From the NCBI GenBank assembly GCA_018873245.2, contig JAEMBT020000009.1:9027288-9091287 (forward strand): a stretch of 64,000 nucleotides of DNA, read 5' to 3'. Shown here piece after piece: positions 34,171-44,755 of this stretch; the stretch's first letter is position 1, and the number at the start of each line of letters is the position of its first letter. The notes below the pieces were generated by a model. The model was not told where the DNA came from. It did no database searches and saw nothing but the letters and a program-made list of their open reading frames with translations. Origin of the DNA: Archegozetes longisetosus (lineage: Eukaryota > Arthropoda > Arachnida > Sarcoptiformes > Trhypochthoniidae). A program made the position numbers and the translations under genes.

Positions 34171-35729
34171 GATCTTAATGCGATCTTTCGATTATTGAAT
34201 ATTGTATATATCTAGTTTGCCATGAAATTTTTATCAAGCATATTACTCAACATGTTAAAAATTATCTATCAACTAGCTGACAAGATTGATTATTTCAGTT
34301 AAGGTCTTTATGTTGAGTGAGTGAAGTTATCACTTGTAGTCGCTGTTCACGTCCACTTTGAGTGGCGTATTTCATTGTCAACAACCACTTTTCAAATTAA
34401 TTTAATATTATCTCTTCTCGGAAGCGTAGACTGCCAGAAAAATATTGAAATAAAGTTGTCTGAGTTAGAATCAATTAGAAAACCCTAAAAACCGCTGAAG
34501 TTGTTTTTACCAACAACCGTACATCTACTGTAAACTAACTAAATGGTTCCCTTCTTCTAAATCTCACCTAAATTAAGATAACGTTGCTCGCTAAGCTCAC
34601 TTATTACAGTGAATATTTGATTTTATGTTTATAAGTTTAAAATTGATTAAATTAAATTTGGAGGTCAGTTTGTTTATAACGCATAAGGACTACATGAAAT
34701 AAAACAGTAATTCATTATATAAATTATTTAGATCAAGGCTAACCTCTTGTAAAAAACATATTTATATATGTGAAACAGTTTTTCTCTATAAGCAGTCTTA
34801 CTTTGTAAGAAATCTTAAGAATTATTCCATAATATTTAGAGCTATTTATATGAAAATTCCAATCTCTTCAAACAAAACGTAAGTGATTTCTAATTTCATA
34901 TTTTTCTCATTAGACCTTCACTTCATTGTATGATTCATTAAATTGACACCTTTAAATACAATAAATATCTATTGTCCAGTTATTTATTCGATTTTATATC
35001 CGATTATTAATATTAAGTCATATAAAGTTTAAATGATTGTGTAACAGATCTGTTACATTACAAAGTTTAGAATAAAAGCTGAAACTGATTGGATATGCTT
35101 GAAAAATCAAAATTAAGACATTCTAGTGAATGTTTTGGTCACTTTCAGAAATTATTATTCATCAAACAATAGACAAATAATCATACTGTTTAATTAATAA
35201 TAGTCAACTTATTTATAAAGGATTTAATCCTGCACTTCGCATTGAAGTACATATGCTACATAAATGACATTTTCATAATATAATTAATCTATTACATTTA
35301 ATTAAGTAAAACGCAATAAAATATAAAAACACAACTTGGTATTTATTTGCTCATCTTATGATTTCTTTCCTTATTTCATTTTAGCGCTTAGTCAAAGACT
35401 AAATTATTCATAAATTTATCGTAAGTAGAGTATATAGTTAAAGATGTTGAAGTGATAAGCTATTAATGATTAGCTAATCATTACTATTTTAAAACATTAA
35501 AGTAATTGAAAATACTACTCATTCTGTTTATATGGCTTTCAAAATAAATTTATATAATATTAATCGTGTTAATACTTTAAAACATAAGATCCTTTGAAAG
35601 TCGTAACACGTGCACTTTGGTATACAATTTTTATAATCTTAATGTTCCTTAAGTAATAAAAGCAGTTTTTAGTTAAAGTAAAAATTTAATTGAATTTGAA
35701 TTATATAGTTTTGAACTTCTTTATATTAG
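32918..35729. other. Centre of the inverted duplication: two mirrored 5' flanks and a 0.3-kb spacer
   Basis: No gene. Each side carries the same 5' flank in opposite orientation, with the unique spacer at about 34171-34465. The two ankyrin genes point away from each other, so any promoter lies here twice. Confidence 0.75.
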
Positions 35730-37345
35730 ATGCTCAAATTACTTATCATAACTGTGCTTACTGTGCATCAAACTTATATCAATGCAGAGAATATTCCCTA
35801 GACTCTGGAGAAATAAGTTCAGATGATGCAAACGCAACTCTTAATAAATTGAGAGAAGAATTTGATCAAAAATTAAATTCAAATTTAGAAACATTGAATA
35901 TAACAATTGCTAAAGAAATTGGCAAGTTAGGGGATCAAGTTTCACAACTAATTGAACAAAAAATCGCAAAGTTGACAAATAATTCACACCTCGGTCAAAG
36001 AATTGAAGATCTTACACAATATCTTGTATGCACACAGCAGAATGAAATTGGCCATCAGACTCCTTTACACTGTGCTGTAAATAAAGGTGCTCTGGACGTA
36101 GTAAAGCAACTCGTAGAACGAGGGGCTGACTTGAATGCTACTGACAAATATGGAAACACTCCTCTACGCTATGCTGCTTTTTATGGTCACCAGGATATAG
36201 TTAAATATCTTCAAGATAATGGCGCTAATTTCAAAGCTACTGATAATGATGGTAATATTCCTTTAGACGAGGCTGTAAATAAAGGTGAAATCGACGTAGT
36301 GAAATATCTTGTAGAAAAAGGCATTGATTTTAAGACTACTGATAAATTTGGCAATACTCCTTTACACAAAGCTGCATCGAATGGTCATCTGATGTAGTGA
36401 AGTATCTTGTAGAAAAAGGAGCTGATTTCAAGACTACTAATAATTATGGCGATACTCCTTTGCACAAAGCTGCTTATAACGGTCATCTAGATGTAGTCAA
36501 ATACTTTGTAGACAAAGGTGCTGATTTAAAGGCTACTAATGCTAATGGAAACATTCCTCTACACGAAGCTGCCTATAATGGTCATTTCGATGTAGTCAAA
36601 TATCTTGTAGAAAAAGGCTCTGATTTCAATGCTACTGATAAATATGGCAAAACTGCTTTATACAAAGCAGCAGATAGAGGTGGTCTCGATATAGTGAAAT
36701 ATCTTAAAGAAAAAGGTGCTAAATTGAATCATACTAATATAAATGGCAATATTCCTTTACATAAAGCTGCTTCTAATGGTCATTTGGATATAGTGAGATA
36801 TCTTGTAGAAAACGGCGCTGATTTAATGGCTACTAACAAACATCTCAGTTCTCCTTTACACAGAGCTGCTCTTGAGGGACATCTGGATGTAGTGAAGTAT
36901 CTCATCGATAAAGGCGCTGATTTGAATGCTGCTAACAAAGCTGGCAATACTCCTTTACATCAAGCTGCGTTTAATGGGCATATGGATGTAGTGAAATATC
37001 TTGTAGAAAAAGGAGTTGATTTTAAGGCTACTAACAAAGAACGCTGGACTCCTTCAGACAAAGCTGAGTTCAACGGACATTTGGATGTAGTAACATATCT
37101 TAAAGCTCTTTAAACATAATAAATTCTTTTCATTTTTTTAAATGGCGAAAAATATTTACAATTCTGTTAAAAGTTTAAAGTAAATTTTCTCTACTATTAG
37201 TTTACAATAAAATTGTTTAGTAAACGGGCTATTATCATTACTTCCAAATCAACTTTTAATACTTCATTGGCTCTTTACAATATCAACCTTTCACTTAAAC
37301 ATTCAGTTACTTTTTATAATTGAAACAATGAAGTTTTTCAGTGTT
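34466..37345. repeat. Right arm of the inverted duplication
   Basis: Mirror of 31290-34170. Small insertions and deletions and scattered substitutions separate the arms, so the event is not very recent. The GTAACAGATCTGTTAC palindrome is conserved in both. Confidence 0.88.
35730..37113 (+). pseudogene. Secreted coiled-coil/ankyrin-repeat protein, right-arm copy, frameshifted
   Basis: The homologous ATG is at 35730 and begins the same signal peptide. One C is missing near 35796-35799, so the frame stops at TAG 35799-35801, right after the signal peptide. The following frame is open through the coiled coil and the first four ankyrin repeats to 36397. It breaks where GGTCATCTG is followed directly by ATG (1 nt missing, about 36388), then is open to 37113. 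Repeats such as GNIPLHEAAYNGHFDVVKYL are well kept, so the copy is either recently inactivated or affected by indel errors. The second break is shared with the left arm; the first is private. Confidence 0.78.
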
Positions 37346-37439
37346 TCATATTGGAATAATTGAAAACGTCGTACCTCTAGTATCAAAGAATGAATTTTAT
37401 TGAAATTTTTACGAAAAACTTTTAATTAATCCCGCCGAA

Positions 37440-37724
37440 CACTAATGACCTACTTCATCCTCTCCTGCCATTTTTCATAAATACTTCGCCACTCACCAGA
37501 TGTAATATTGTTGAAAATTCATTTACTGTCTAATCGTCCTCTTCTTCGGACAAGAATGGGCGCACTCTTAAGTGTTTTTCAACCAATTCATATGAAATAG
37601 CTTTTAGCCTCAATACTGAATTAATTTCTTCGCTTGTGTCTTTCGTCGATATTTTCTTCTTAAAACAATAGCCAATAATAACCTGAAAATCTCGAGAATT
37701 GAAATCAATTTTCATTTCACACAA
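37440..37724 (-). pseudogene. Possible mariner-type transposase remnant
   Basis: Minus-strand residues such as FNSRDFQVIIGYCFKKKIST, then a SYELVEKHLRVR-like piece, resemble segments of mariner transposases (the N-terminal helix-turn-helix and the later LGxxKL region). Beyond the stop, a YEKWQERMK-like piece recalls the C-terminal WxxRW region. No catalytic Asp triad is visible. This is a weak assignment. Confidence 0.3.
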
Positions 37725-37883
37725 CTATTGTTTAAAAATCATAAAATGAAACATCGACATAAAAAGTTGAAAATTTGTGTTCGATATTTAAAAATGATAT
37801 ATTTAAATAAAACATTCAAAAAATAGATTAATTATCATCAGCATCTGGTTAGGGTACGAAATTTTTAATTATACCAATATTTT

Positions 37884-38643
37884 GGTTAAGCGGGAAGTTT
37901 TGTGGCATTTGACCATAAAAATCGGGTGATGGTGCCATTAGATAGTACCTTATGAGACGAGTTCAAATAGTTCACTACCATGAGGCTCCGCCGACCCGAT
38001 ATCGAACCACGCCCATTATTTTAGCTTCTCCCACTGATTCCAACCCCACAACGTGGGTCTCCAAAAAGGTCTCAGCGAGTAGAGTCAATTGGTAAAGGTC
38101 GCGTGATTATAGGATGCGTACTTTCTGAAAAGTTGACTAAAAACACTCCTATATTCTACGATCAATTGGCAATACATCAAAAATTGACATTGTTGACTTC
38201 GAGATGATTTATGTTGTAATTGTACTAACATTTCTATATTCATGGGTTGATAAAATGTTTTGTTAGATCATTCGGACTTTACTTACATACAAAAAAGTCA
38301 GACTAAATATTACCAAACTAGTGGTTTGTCTCAGATTTGGTCAACAATGTCAATTTTCGATGTGTTGACAATTGGGTGTAGAATATAAGAGTGTTTTAAG
38401 CAACCTATCAGGAAGTATGCATCCTATAATCACACAACCTTCATCAATGGACTCTACTCACTGAAACCTTTCTTTTGAAACCCGTATTGTGGGGTGGAGT
38501 CAGTGGGAGTGGCTAAATTTAAAATGGGCGTGGTTCGATATAGGGTAGGCGGTGACCTCTTCTGACTCGTCTCATAAAGTACTTCCAAATGGCACCATTA
38601 TCCGATTTTTGTGGTCGAGTGCCACAAAACTTCCCTGTTAACC
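37884..38643. mobile_element. Foldback element, 760 bp, ~300-bp inverted arms
   Basis: The left end is GGTTAAGCGGGAAGTTTTGT and the right end is ACAAAACTTCCCTGTTAACC. The arms match over most of the element (for example GGATGCGTACTTTCTG near 38111 and its complement near 38410), leaving about 150 bp in the centre. It is less AT-rich than its surroundings. Non-coding, with no transposase, and no clear target duplication. Confidence 0.85.
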
Positions 38644-38864
38644 GATTGAATTCATACTTTATGACGTTCTTTTCACGAAAAGTGACTATCGGTTCAAAAA
38701 TTATTTCAATAAAAGATAATTACACACATTGTATCAAACTGTTCTATTGAATTATGAGAAATTTTTTACTTTTTGAGTCTTAAAGATGACTTCATTGAAA
38801 GAAATTAAGCTTGAAATAACATTATTGGTTCATTAAACAATGACTTCAAATTTAAGCATTTGAA

Positions 38865-39560
38865 CATTCAGCAAAAAATATCTTTACTTGTATTCCATAA
38901 TAGTCTATAGTTACTGTGTTTAGATTTCGGCCAGTGACCTAGTTCACCGAATGTGACTGCTGAATCTGAAAAATGTCTTTTGGTCAGACAGCATAGTTTA
39001 CAAATTTCAACTGAAATCATCTTTATTATGTCATGTATTTTTCTGCTTATGCTTAATTTAAGTGTAATCTTGCACAATACTATTAATTACACGTATTTAC
39101 TATTTACCAATTAATGCAAATGAGAGCTATGTACTGCTACTAAAAGCTTAAATCCATAAGCTATTTTTAGTAAACTATTACATTCAATGCTCAAAGATAA
39201 CTACTTAAATATAGGAAAATTTCAGGTGCATATCATTATGTATATAACAATTAGTTATATTCTATTTAAGCTTAATTACTCATTAATTAGAAGAAATTGT
39301 TAATAACTTTTGTTGTAATCAAATATGACCTCTAAATTTGAGTGAATTATTTAGACAAATTATATTTACCGAATTTGATCTCTGATTTTCCAACCTTTAA
39401 GTTACTGAAGTAAAATGACAGTATCCATAATGTAATGGCGTAATTCGGATTTAAGGAATGAATTTGATTGTTAATAGAAGTTTGATCTTATTAACCTTTA
39501 TTTCAAATACTATCAGAAAAATAACTTACATTCGCATTCAGGTTTTAGCTGTTGAATTCG
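38865..39560 (+). repeat. Dispersed repeat R1, long copy
   Basis: Begins CAAAAAATATCTTTACTTGTATTC-like and continues through TTCGGCCAGTGACC and GGTCAGACAGCATAGTTTAC. Related copies are at about 45590, 46235, 51905, 58370 (inverted) and 62990 (inverted). The extension to 39560 matches the one at 46490-46870. No conserved ORF. Confidence 0.75.
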
Positions 39561-40097
39561 TCTCTGAAACTGTATTTAGTCGACATAGATTTTATTCCTG
39601 AAATTTCTTAAACAAACATTCATAAAATATTCTGTCAAATTTCACAATAGTTGATCAAGGCTTAAACTTGTCATGTCTGGAAAAGCAGAAAACATATTCT
39701 GTTCAATACTATTTATTTGAAGTTTCTATTAGGTTTTTTTATTTATAGCTCAATTTAGTTCTAATTATTTAAAGTTTGGTTAAGTACATTAGTATTCGTC
39801 TTAAAATGAATTCATATCTTTTTGACAGTATACTATACGTTAATATTTTCATGGAAAAAATCAATCATTGTTTTACTGTTATGATTAGCTGAATAATTGT
39901 TTATTACTTTAGTCATACAAATATACGAAATTTGCTCTAAAGTAAACATGAAATTCGGCTTCATTTATTCATGATTTCTTACTTCAAAAATTTGCATTAA
40001 ATGCTTTAAAAATTGCGATAATATTTATTTACAACACAATAAAAATCAAATAATTTTTTAGGTAATAATATAGAATTTAGGACAGAATTTGTACTTA

Positions 40098-40560
40098 ATT
40101 ATACCTGAATTTACACGACGAATCGTATGTGATACTGACTTTCGTTCATAAAAGCTTTTAAGTTTGTATTACAGAAGTCCTGACCCCGAATAAACTGTGA
40201 CGATAGAGAAAAAATCGTATTTTTAAATATTACTCGAGTTAAGTGGCAGCCCTTACTTTCCTTCTGTAGAAATGAATAGAAAACAATTTCACTTATACAA
40301 ATTCTATATCAAAAGTTCATTATAGAAATAGCCAAATTTGCAGAAAGGGTTAAAATACCTGATGGTAATGATGTCGGAGTTAATATGCTTACTAACAACA
40401 TAGAGAAATTATGTTTAGATCTAAAGCGCATTATTAAATGATTATGCGAAATGTAAAGGCGATTCAATTCATTATGTGAACATCTGCTTGGATTGTTTTA
40501 TCTACTTTCACGTTTTGAACTGCTTGGCCAGCAACGATTAGGTGAGCATATTTTCGTTTG
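40098..40560 (+). repeat. Dispersed repeat with ISXO2-like transposase trace (copy A)
   Basis: Homologous to 63565-63990, starting TATACCTGAATTTACACGA. At about 40380-40440 it encodes MLTNNIEKLCLDLKRIIK followed by a stop, a degraded form of the motif seen in copy B. Probably a dead transposon piece. Confidence 0.5.
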
Positions 40561-40685
40561 TAATGAATCTAAATTGTTAAAAATAATTATCAATGTAATT
40601 TGTGTTTTATTATGTGTTAATCTAAGTTCGTCCGTTATTTTACCCTCCTAGCATACTCGTTAGTATCTTAGAGGGTGTTAACATA

Positions 40686-42308
40686 CACTAGAACGCAAAA
40701 GTAAGTTAGTGAAGAACAAAACTTAGAAAAATGCGATTATTTTTTATTCACTTATTTTGCACAAAGTGTTCAAATGAAAGAGTTTTAAAGTTTTTGAAGC
40801 CCTTTCATTTCATATAAGACATGACTAAACTCTTATCACAGATAAGATAATGGAGAAAATTTAATTGAATACTAAAATGGAAAAGTAAGTTAGTTTTTAG
40901 AGATATTTATAGTAAAGTTTCAAATTAAGATTTCTTGATATCAATATTTAGTATTACTACCCTTTGCCTCAATGATTGTCTGTAAACGTCTTGGAATACT
41001 TTCAATTAATTTTTGGATCACTTCTGGCTCTATTTTACTCCAAGTATCGAATAATGCTTTTCTGAATTATTTAATCGATTTTCGCTGACTTTGAGGTATA
41101 GATCGGTCCAAATGGTCCCACAAATGCTCAATTATATTCAGATCTGGACTCTGAGCCGGTCATTCGAGTACTTCAATATTGTTATTAATAAGCCAATTAC
41201 GAGCCAAATGCGAGGTATGCTTTGGGTCATTTTCTTGTTGAAAGACAAAATTGTTTTTAATACCTAGATGTTCAACGCTTGACAATAAGTTCTTTTTTAA
41301 GACTTCAACATAGACCTCAGTATTCATTATCGATGTTATTTCAGTCAATTTTCCGATACCATTACTCGAAACACAGCCCCAGACCATAACTGATGGCGAG
41401 TACTTGACGGTTGTCTGAATATTCTCTTTATTCAGACCTTCACCACGAATTTTCCAAACTTTTGTCTTTTAGAATTAATTAATTCAAATCTTGACTCATC
41501 AGACCATAAGATTTTGTTCCAAAGACTTTGTGACATTTGTAAGTACTTTTTTGTGAACGCGAGTCTCTTGACTTTATTGGCGTCACTAATTGCTGGTCTT
41601 TTGCGCTTTACTCCTCAGAAGAAACCGTTCTCCAAAGTCTTCTTCGAACAGTATCTTTACTGCAGTTGATTCCTATTGATTTTAACCTTTGTGAGACATC
41701 TTTCGATGTTGTTGTGCAATCTCTCTTAATCATTGAAACAATTCTTTGATCTGTTCTCCGATCAGTACAACGTTTACATCTACTTCTTTGAAGATTACGA
41801 GCTGTTCCGTAATTATTGATCTTTCGGATAACTTTCATAAGACAGACATCACTGCAATTGAATATATTGGCTATAAGTTGATAAGTTTTTCCTTCGTTTC
41901 TGAGTTTAAACAGTCTTTCACACTCTAAAAACTCTTATTTTTACCATAATTTAATCTATTTTTTAAAAGTAAATCCTTTTTTAGACTTTATTTGAATTTT
42001 TTACGTATTAAAAAAAGCTTCAATAAAATTTCAATTGATTTGATGATTAGCTAATATGAAGATTAGGTTCTTATTCATCACTAACCTACTTTCGCGTTAC
42101 AAGAAAATTAGAACAAAATTTTTATTGTTATAACTTTTGTTCTATTTATTCTTTGAGAATATATTGAACATATTCAAAAAATGCTTAAATTACGCTTTAA
42201 TTTGATACAAAATTTATCCTAAAATTCAAAGGAATGACTGAGATATAAAGAATTGATCAAATGATAGCGCCTTATTTTTTTATACTAACTTACTTTAGCG
42301 TTCTAGTG
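40686..42308. mobile_element. Tc1-like transposon, complete ends, TA target duplication
   Basis: The ends are CACTAGAACGCAAAAGTAAG and its inverted partner CTTACTTTAGCGTTCTAGTG, each flanked by TA (40684-40685 and 42309-42310). A second copy of the GAAAAGTAAGTTAGT motif occurs inside the left end (about 40880), with CTAACCTACTTTCGCG inside the right (about 42083). That is the IR/DR arrangement known from several Tc1 relatives. Length is 1623 bp, typical for the family. Confidence 0.88.
40945..41935 (-). pseudogene. Tc1 transposase, inactivated
   Basis: Reads on the minus strand within the Tc1 element. The N-terminal HTH pair includes KTYQLIANIFNCSDVC and KINNYGTARNLQRS. The catalytic half has VMVWGCVSSNGIG, FQQENDPKHTSHLARNWL and SPDLNIIEHLWDHLDRS, which carry the second Asp and the final Glu/Asp of the DDE triad. 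Stops replace sense codons after EVLE (about 41160) and after SEE (about 41610), and the middle is shifted. Clearly non-functional. Confidence 0.85.
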
Positions 42309-42769
42309 TAGATAACGATAACTAATGGATGTCGAAAACTATAAATTCTTTGGGTTTCTACCATGAGATAACAAGTGCTTCCATACAATGGCAGTAATGT
42401 GTATTGAGTTTTTACCAACACTATTGTTTAACAAAGCCAGAACTTCGAAAAATTTCCAGACCTCGATTGTCCCAAAATTAGTTACCAGACAGAGGTCTAG
42501 AAAAGTAATCTCCAACCGGAAGTACTGCTTTATTAGCATGCTTGAAAAGTCAGTGGATCAGTAAAGTATATTTTATTTTAATCGCATTAAAATTGTGACT
42601 TATTTTGGTTCTGTATTTCAAGTTATAATTGAAAATTATAATTGACTTATATTCAATCTTACTCTAAGTATTTTACTCAATAAAATTGCCTCAGCATCTC
42701 TAACGCATTGTGAATTTAATGTGAATCATCGATCGATATGTTACACTTGTATGCTTAAGCTGTTTAAAA

Positions 42770-43100
42770 TTTTAGTTAATGACGTTTTAGAAATGAATTT
42801 GAATCATTAAACATCGTTAATAAGCTACTAATATCTTTTCTTCAATTGAGTATAAGATATTTTTGAAAGGCTTTTCTAAATTATTGATTTTCAAATAATA
42901 ACTTTTAATAACTAGAAATATTTGAGAATAGATTTTTAATTATTACTTAGCATAAACAAATTATTTAGATTCATATTTTCTCTATTGAGATGAGTATTAA
43001 TTAAATAATTGTTGTATTTAATTTATTAATATTTTCATGTAATGACCTAATTAAAAAGCGACACCTTTTCTAATACTGAATGATGGTTTAACATGAAATT
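42770..43100 (+). repeat. Dispersed repeat R2 (upstream of receptor gene 1)
   Basis: Contains AATCATTAAACATCGTTAAT, then TCAAATAATAACTTTTAATA and CCTAATTAAAAAGCGACACC. Copies occur at 52330-52640, at 57530-58200 (inverted, split by a MITE) and partly at 49310-49400 and 61090-61330. It travels with the receptor genes. Confidence 0.75.
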
Positions 43101-43368
43101 AGACTATAAAGTAATACGCACAAAATTGATGCTAACAAATCAATAAATAGGAAATAGTCTTCTATTTAATAAAAATTACCTTGAATTTTAGTAAATAAGA
43201 TAATTATTGGATTTTTGATGAGTTTTTATCGCGACATCTTTCTATCGAAGTTTTATAGCTCTCATAATGATATTATTGAATGAACAGCAGTATTAATAGG
43301 AAAACTCGAGAATATTCTCATATCTTTTGATGTCATTTCACAGAACTTTAATAACCATATTTATATAT

Positions 43369-43384
43369 TTATCAAGTTTGATAA
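43369..43384 (+). promoter_or_regulatory. Conserved palindrome TTATCAAGTTTGATAA before receptor gene 1
   Basis: Located 22 nt before the ATG, just after a TATATA-like stretch. The same 16-mer is at 49932-49947 before receptor gene 2, with the whole segment up to the ATG identical, and a decayed version precedes gene 3. Two inverted GATA/TATC cores suggest a transcription-factor site or the start-site region; function is inferred. Confidence 0.55.
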
Positions 43385-43406
43385 GTTCATTAAAACTAAA
43401 AACTGA

Positions 43407-44755
43407 ATGGCGTCGAATGTAGAAAGTGATTTTGACCCTTCAAAAGTACTACGGACAGAATTGCTGACCACTTCTGCTGGATCCCATTTATATCTCATCG
43501 GTTTATCTCATTTCCAAAATGGATCGAATATAAGGAGCAGATTTTATAGCCCATTATTGGTTACTATAGGGAATTTGGTATTTTTGATCAGATCAATAAT
43601 TTCTTTAATATTACCAGAAGAAAATCCTGAATATTTCATAATAATTATCGACTTCTCATACTTCATGAACGCGAGAATTCACTGCGATATTTTATTTATA
43701 ATAATATTTTGCTTAATGCTGATTACACAATGGATTCATTATATAAACTACAAGAATGGCGAATTTCCAACTTATTTGAAACCATTTGAGATGATATCAG
43801 GTCTCACTTCACCACTAAGTATTGGACTTTCAGATGAAGTCAAAATCTACAAATTCATGAAAAGAGCGAAACGAATATTCTATATTTGTGATACTTTCTC
43901 AAGGCCACTGGTAATCATTGCTGCTGTGATTGCTTACAATTTGCCGATATTTTACAACTGCTCTCTTGTTCAATTCATTTTCTATGTATTTCCTCTGAAT
44001 CTAACCTTCGTTTTAATCGGTTTCCATGTTTATATGATTTTAATGTATCATATGGTCTGCTTTTACATCATTTGTTATTATCTGTCGATTAAAGCTGAAG
44101 AATTGAATGAGAAAATTAAGATTTTTGCCAAAAAGAAATTAAAATTAACGAACAAAAGAGCTATGGCTATAATGAAAACTTTGAACACAAACTATTTGGA
44201 AATCAATTCGTTTAACAACGATTTCTGGTCGAAATATTTATTCTGGGTATGGCTGACATACTCTTATATTATTAACTTATTTTTATTCATTATAATATTC
44301 ATGAGAATTAGTTTAATAGTGAGATTGCTTTACTTTTATTGTTCTCTTGTTTTCACATTACAACTGATATTAATTATAAAATGTGTCTCTTCTATCTATA
44401 ATCAAACCAATAAAACCTATGGTTTATTATTGGGAATCATGTTTACACCCAGAAATCTGTTCTTATCTAATGCCAAACGCTTCAAGGTTTGTAACACCTA
44501 TAAAAACCAACAATTATTTATTGAATAAACAATGATTTTAATCATTTTTAAGTTCTCGTCATTCATTGAGAGATTGAGTCAAAAGAAAATTGGATTCTTT
44601 TGTTGGAAACTATTTGTTATGAACAGCTTTCGTGGATATGAAGTAAGAACTGATCTAGAATATGTAATCGATTCTGAGACTGATTTTATTTTCTATAGGT
44701 TACAGCCTTGACTATTGTTTTTATGCTGAAAATCATAGAAATTTCATTATATTGA
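43407..44755 (+). CDS. Gustatory-receptor-type seven-helix protein, copy 1 (intact), 3 exons
   Basis: Exons are 43407-44486, 44553-44642 and 44699-44755, all junctions phase 0 and GT-AG, giving 408 aa, typical for arthropod gustatory receptors. The protein has about seven hydrophobic helices with short loops. The last is encoded across exons 2-3: SQKKIGFFCWKLFVMNSFRGYEVTA-type sequence (conserved in all three fuller copies), ending ISLY. The exon 1 end could be misread as the gene end because the frame runs on for 14 codons past the donor. The family is expected at the dendrite membrane of chemosensory neurons; the ligand is unknown. It is assigned on topology, intron layout near the C-terminus and family expansion, not on a single diagnostic motif. 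Confidence 0.75.

Noticed and set aside
36380..36400. Programmed -1 frameshift in the ankyrin gene
   Set aside because: A -1 shift would restore the frame, but there is no slippery heptamer, and the left copy carries a second indel close by. Loss of function is simpler.
31531..37113. Ankyrin genes as recent transfer from an endosymbiont such as Wolbachia
   Set aside because: Surrounding DNA is host-like and no bacterial gene or operon adjoins; ankyrin repeats are common in eukaryotes.
38060..38120. tRNA gene or tRNA-derived SINE
   Set aside because: D-arm-like and anticodon-like pieces are present, but no cloverleaf can be closed and the sequence is repeated in mirror image within the foldback element.
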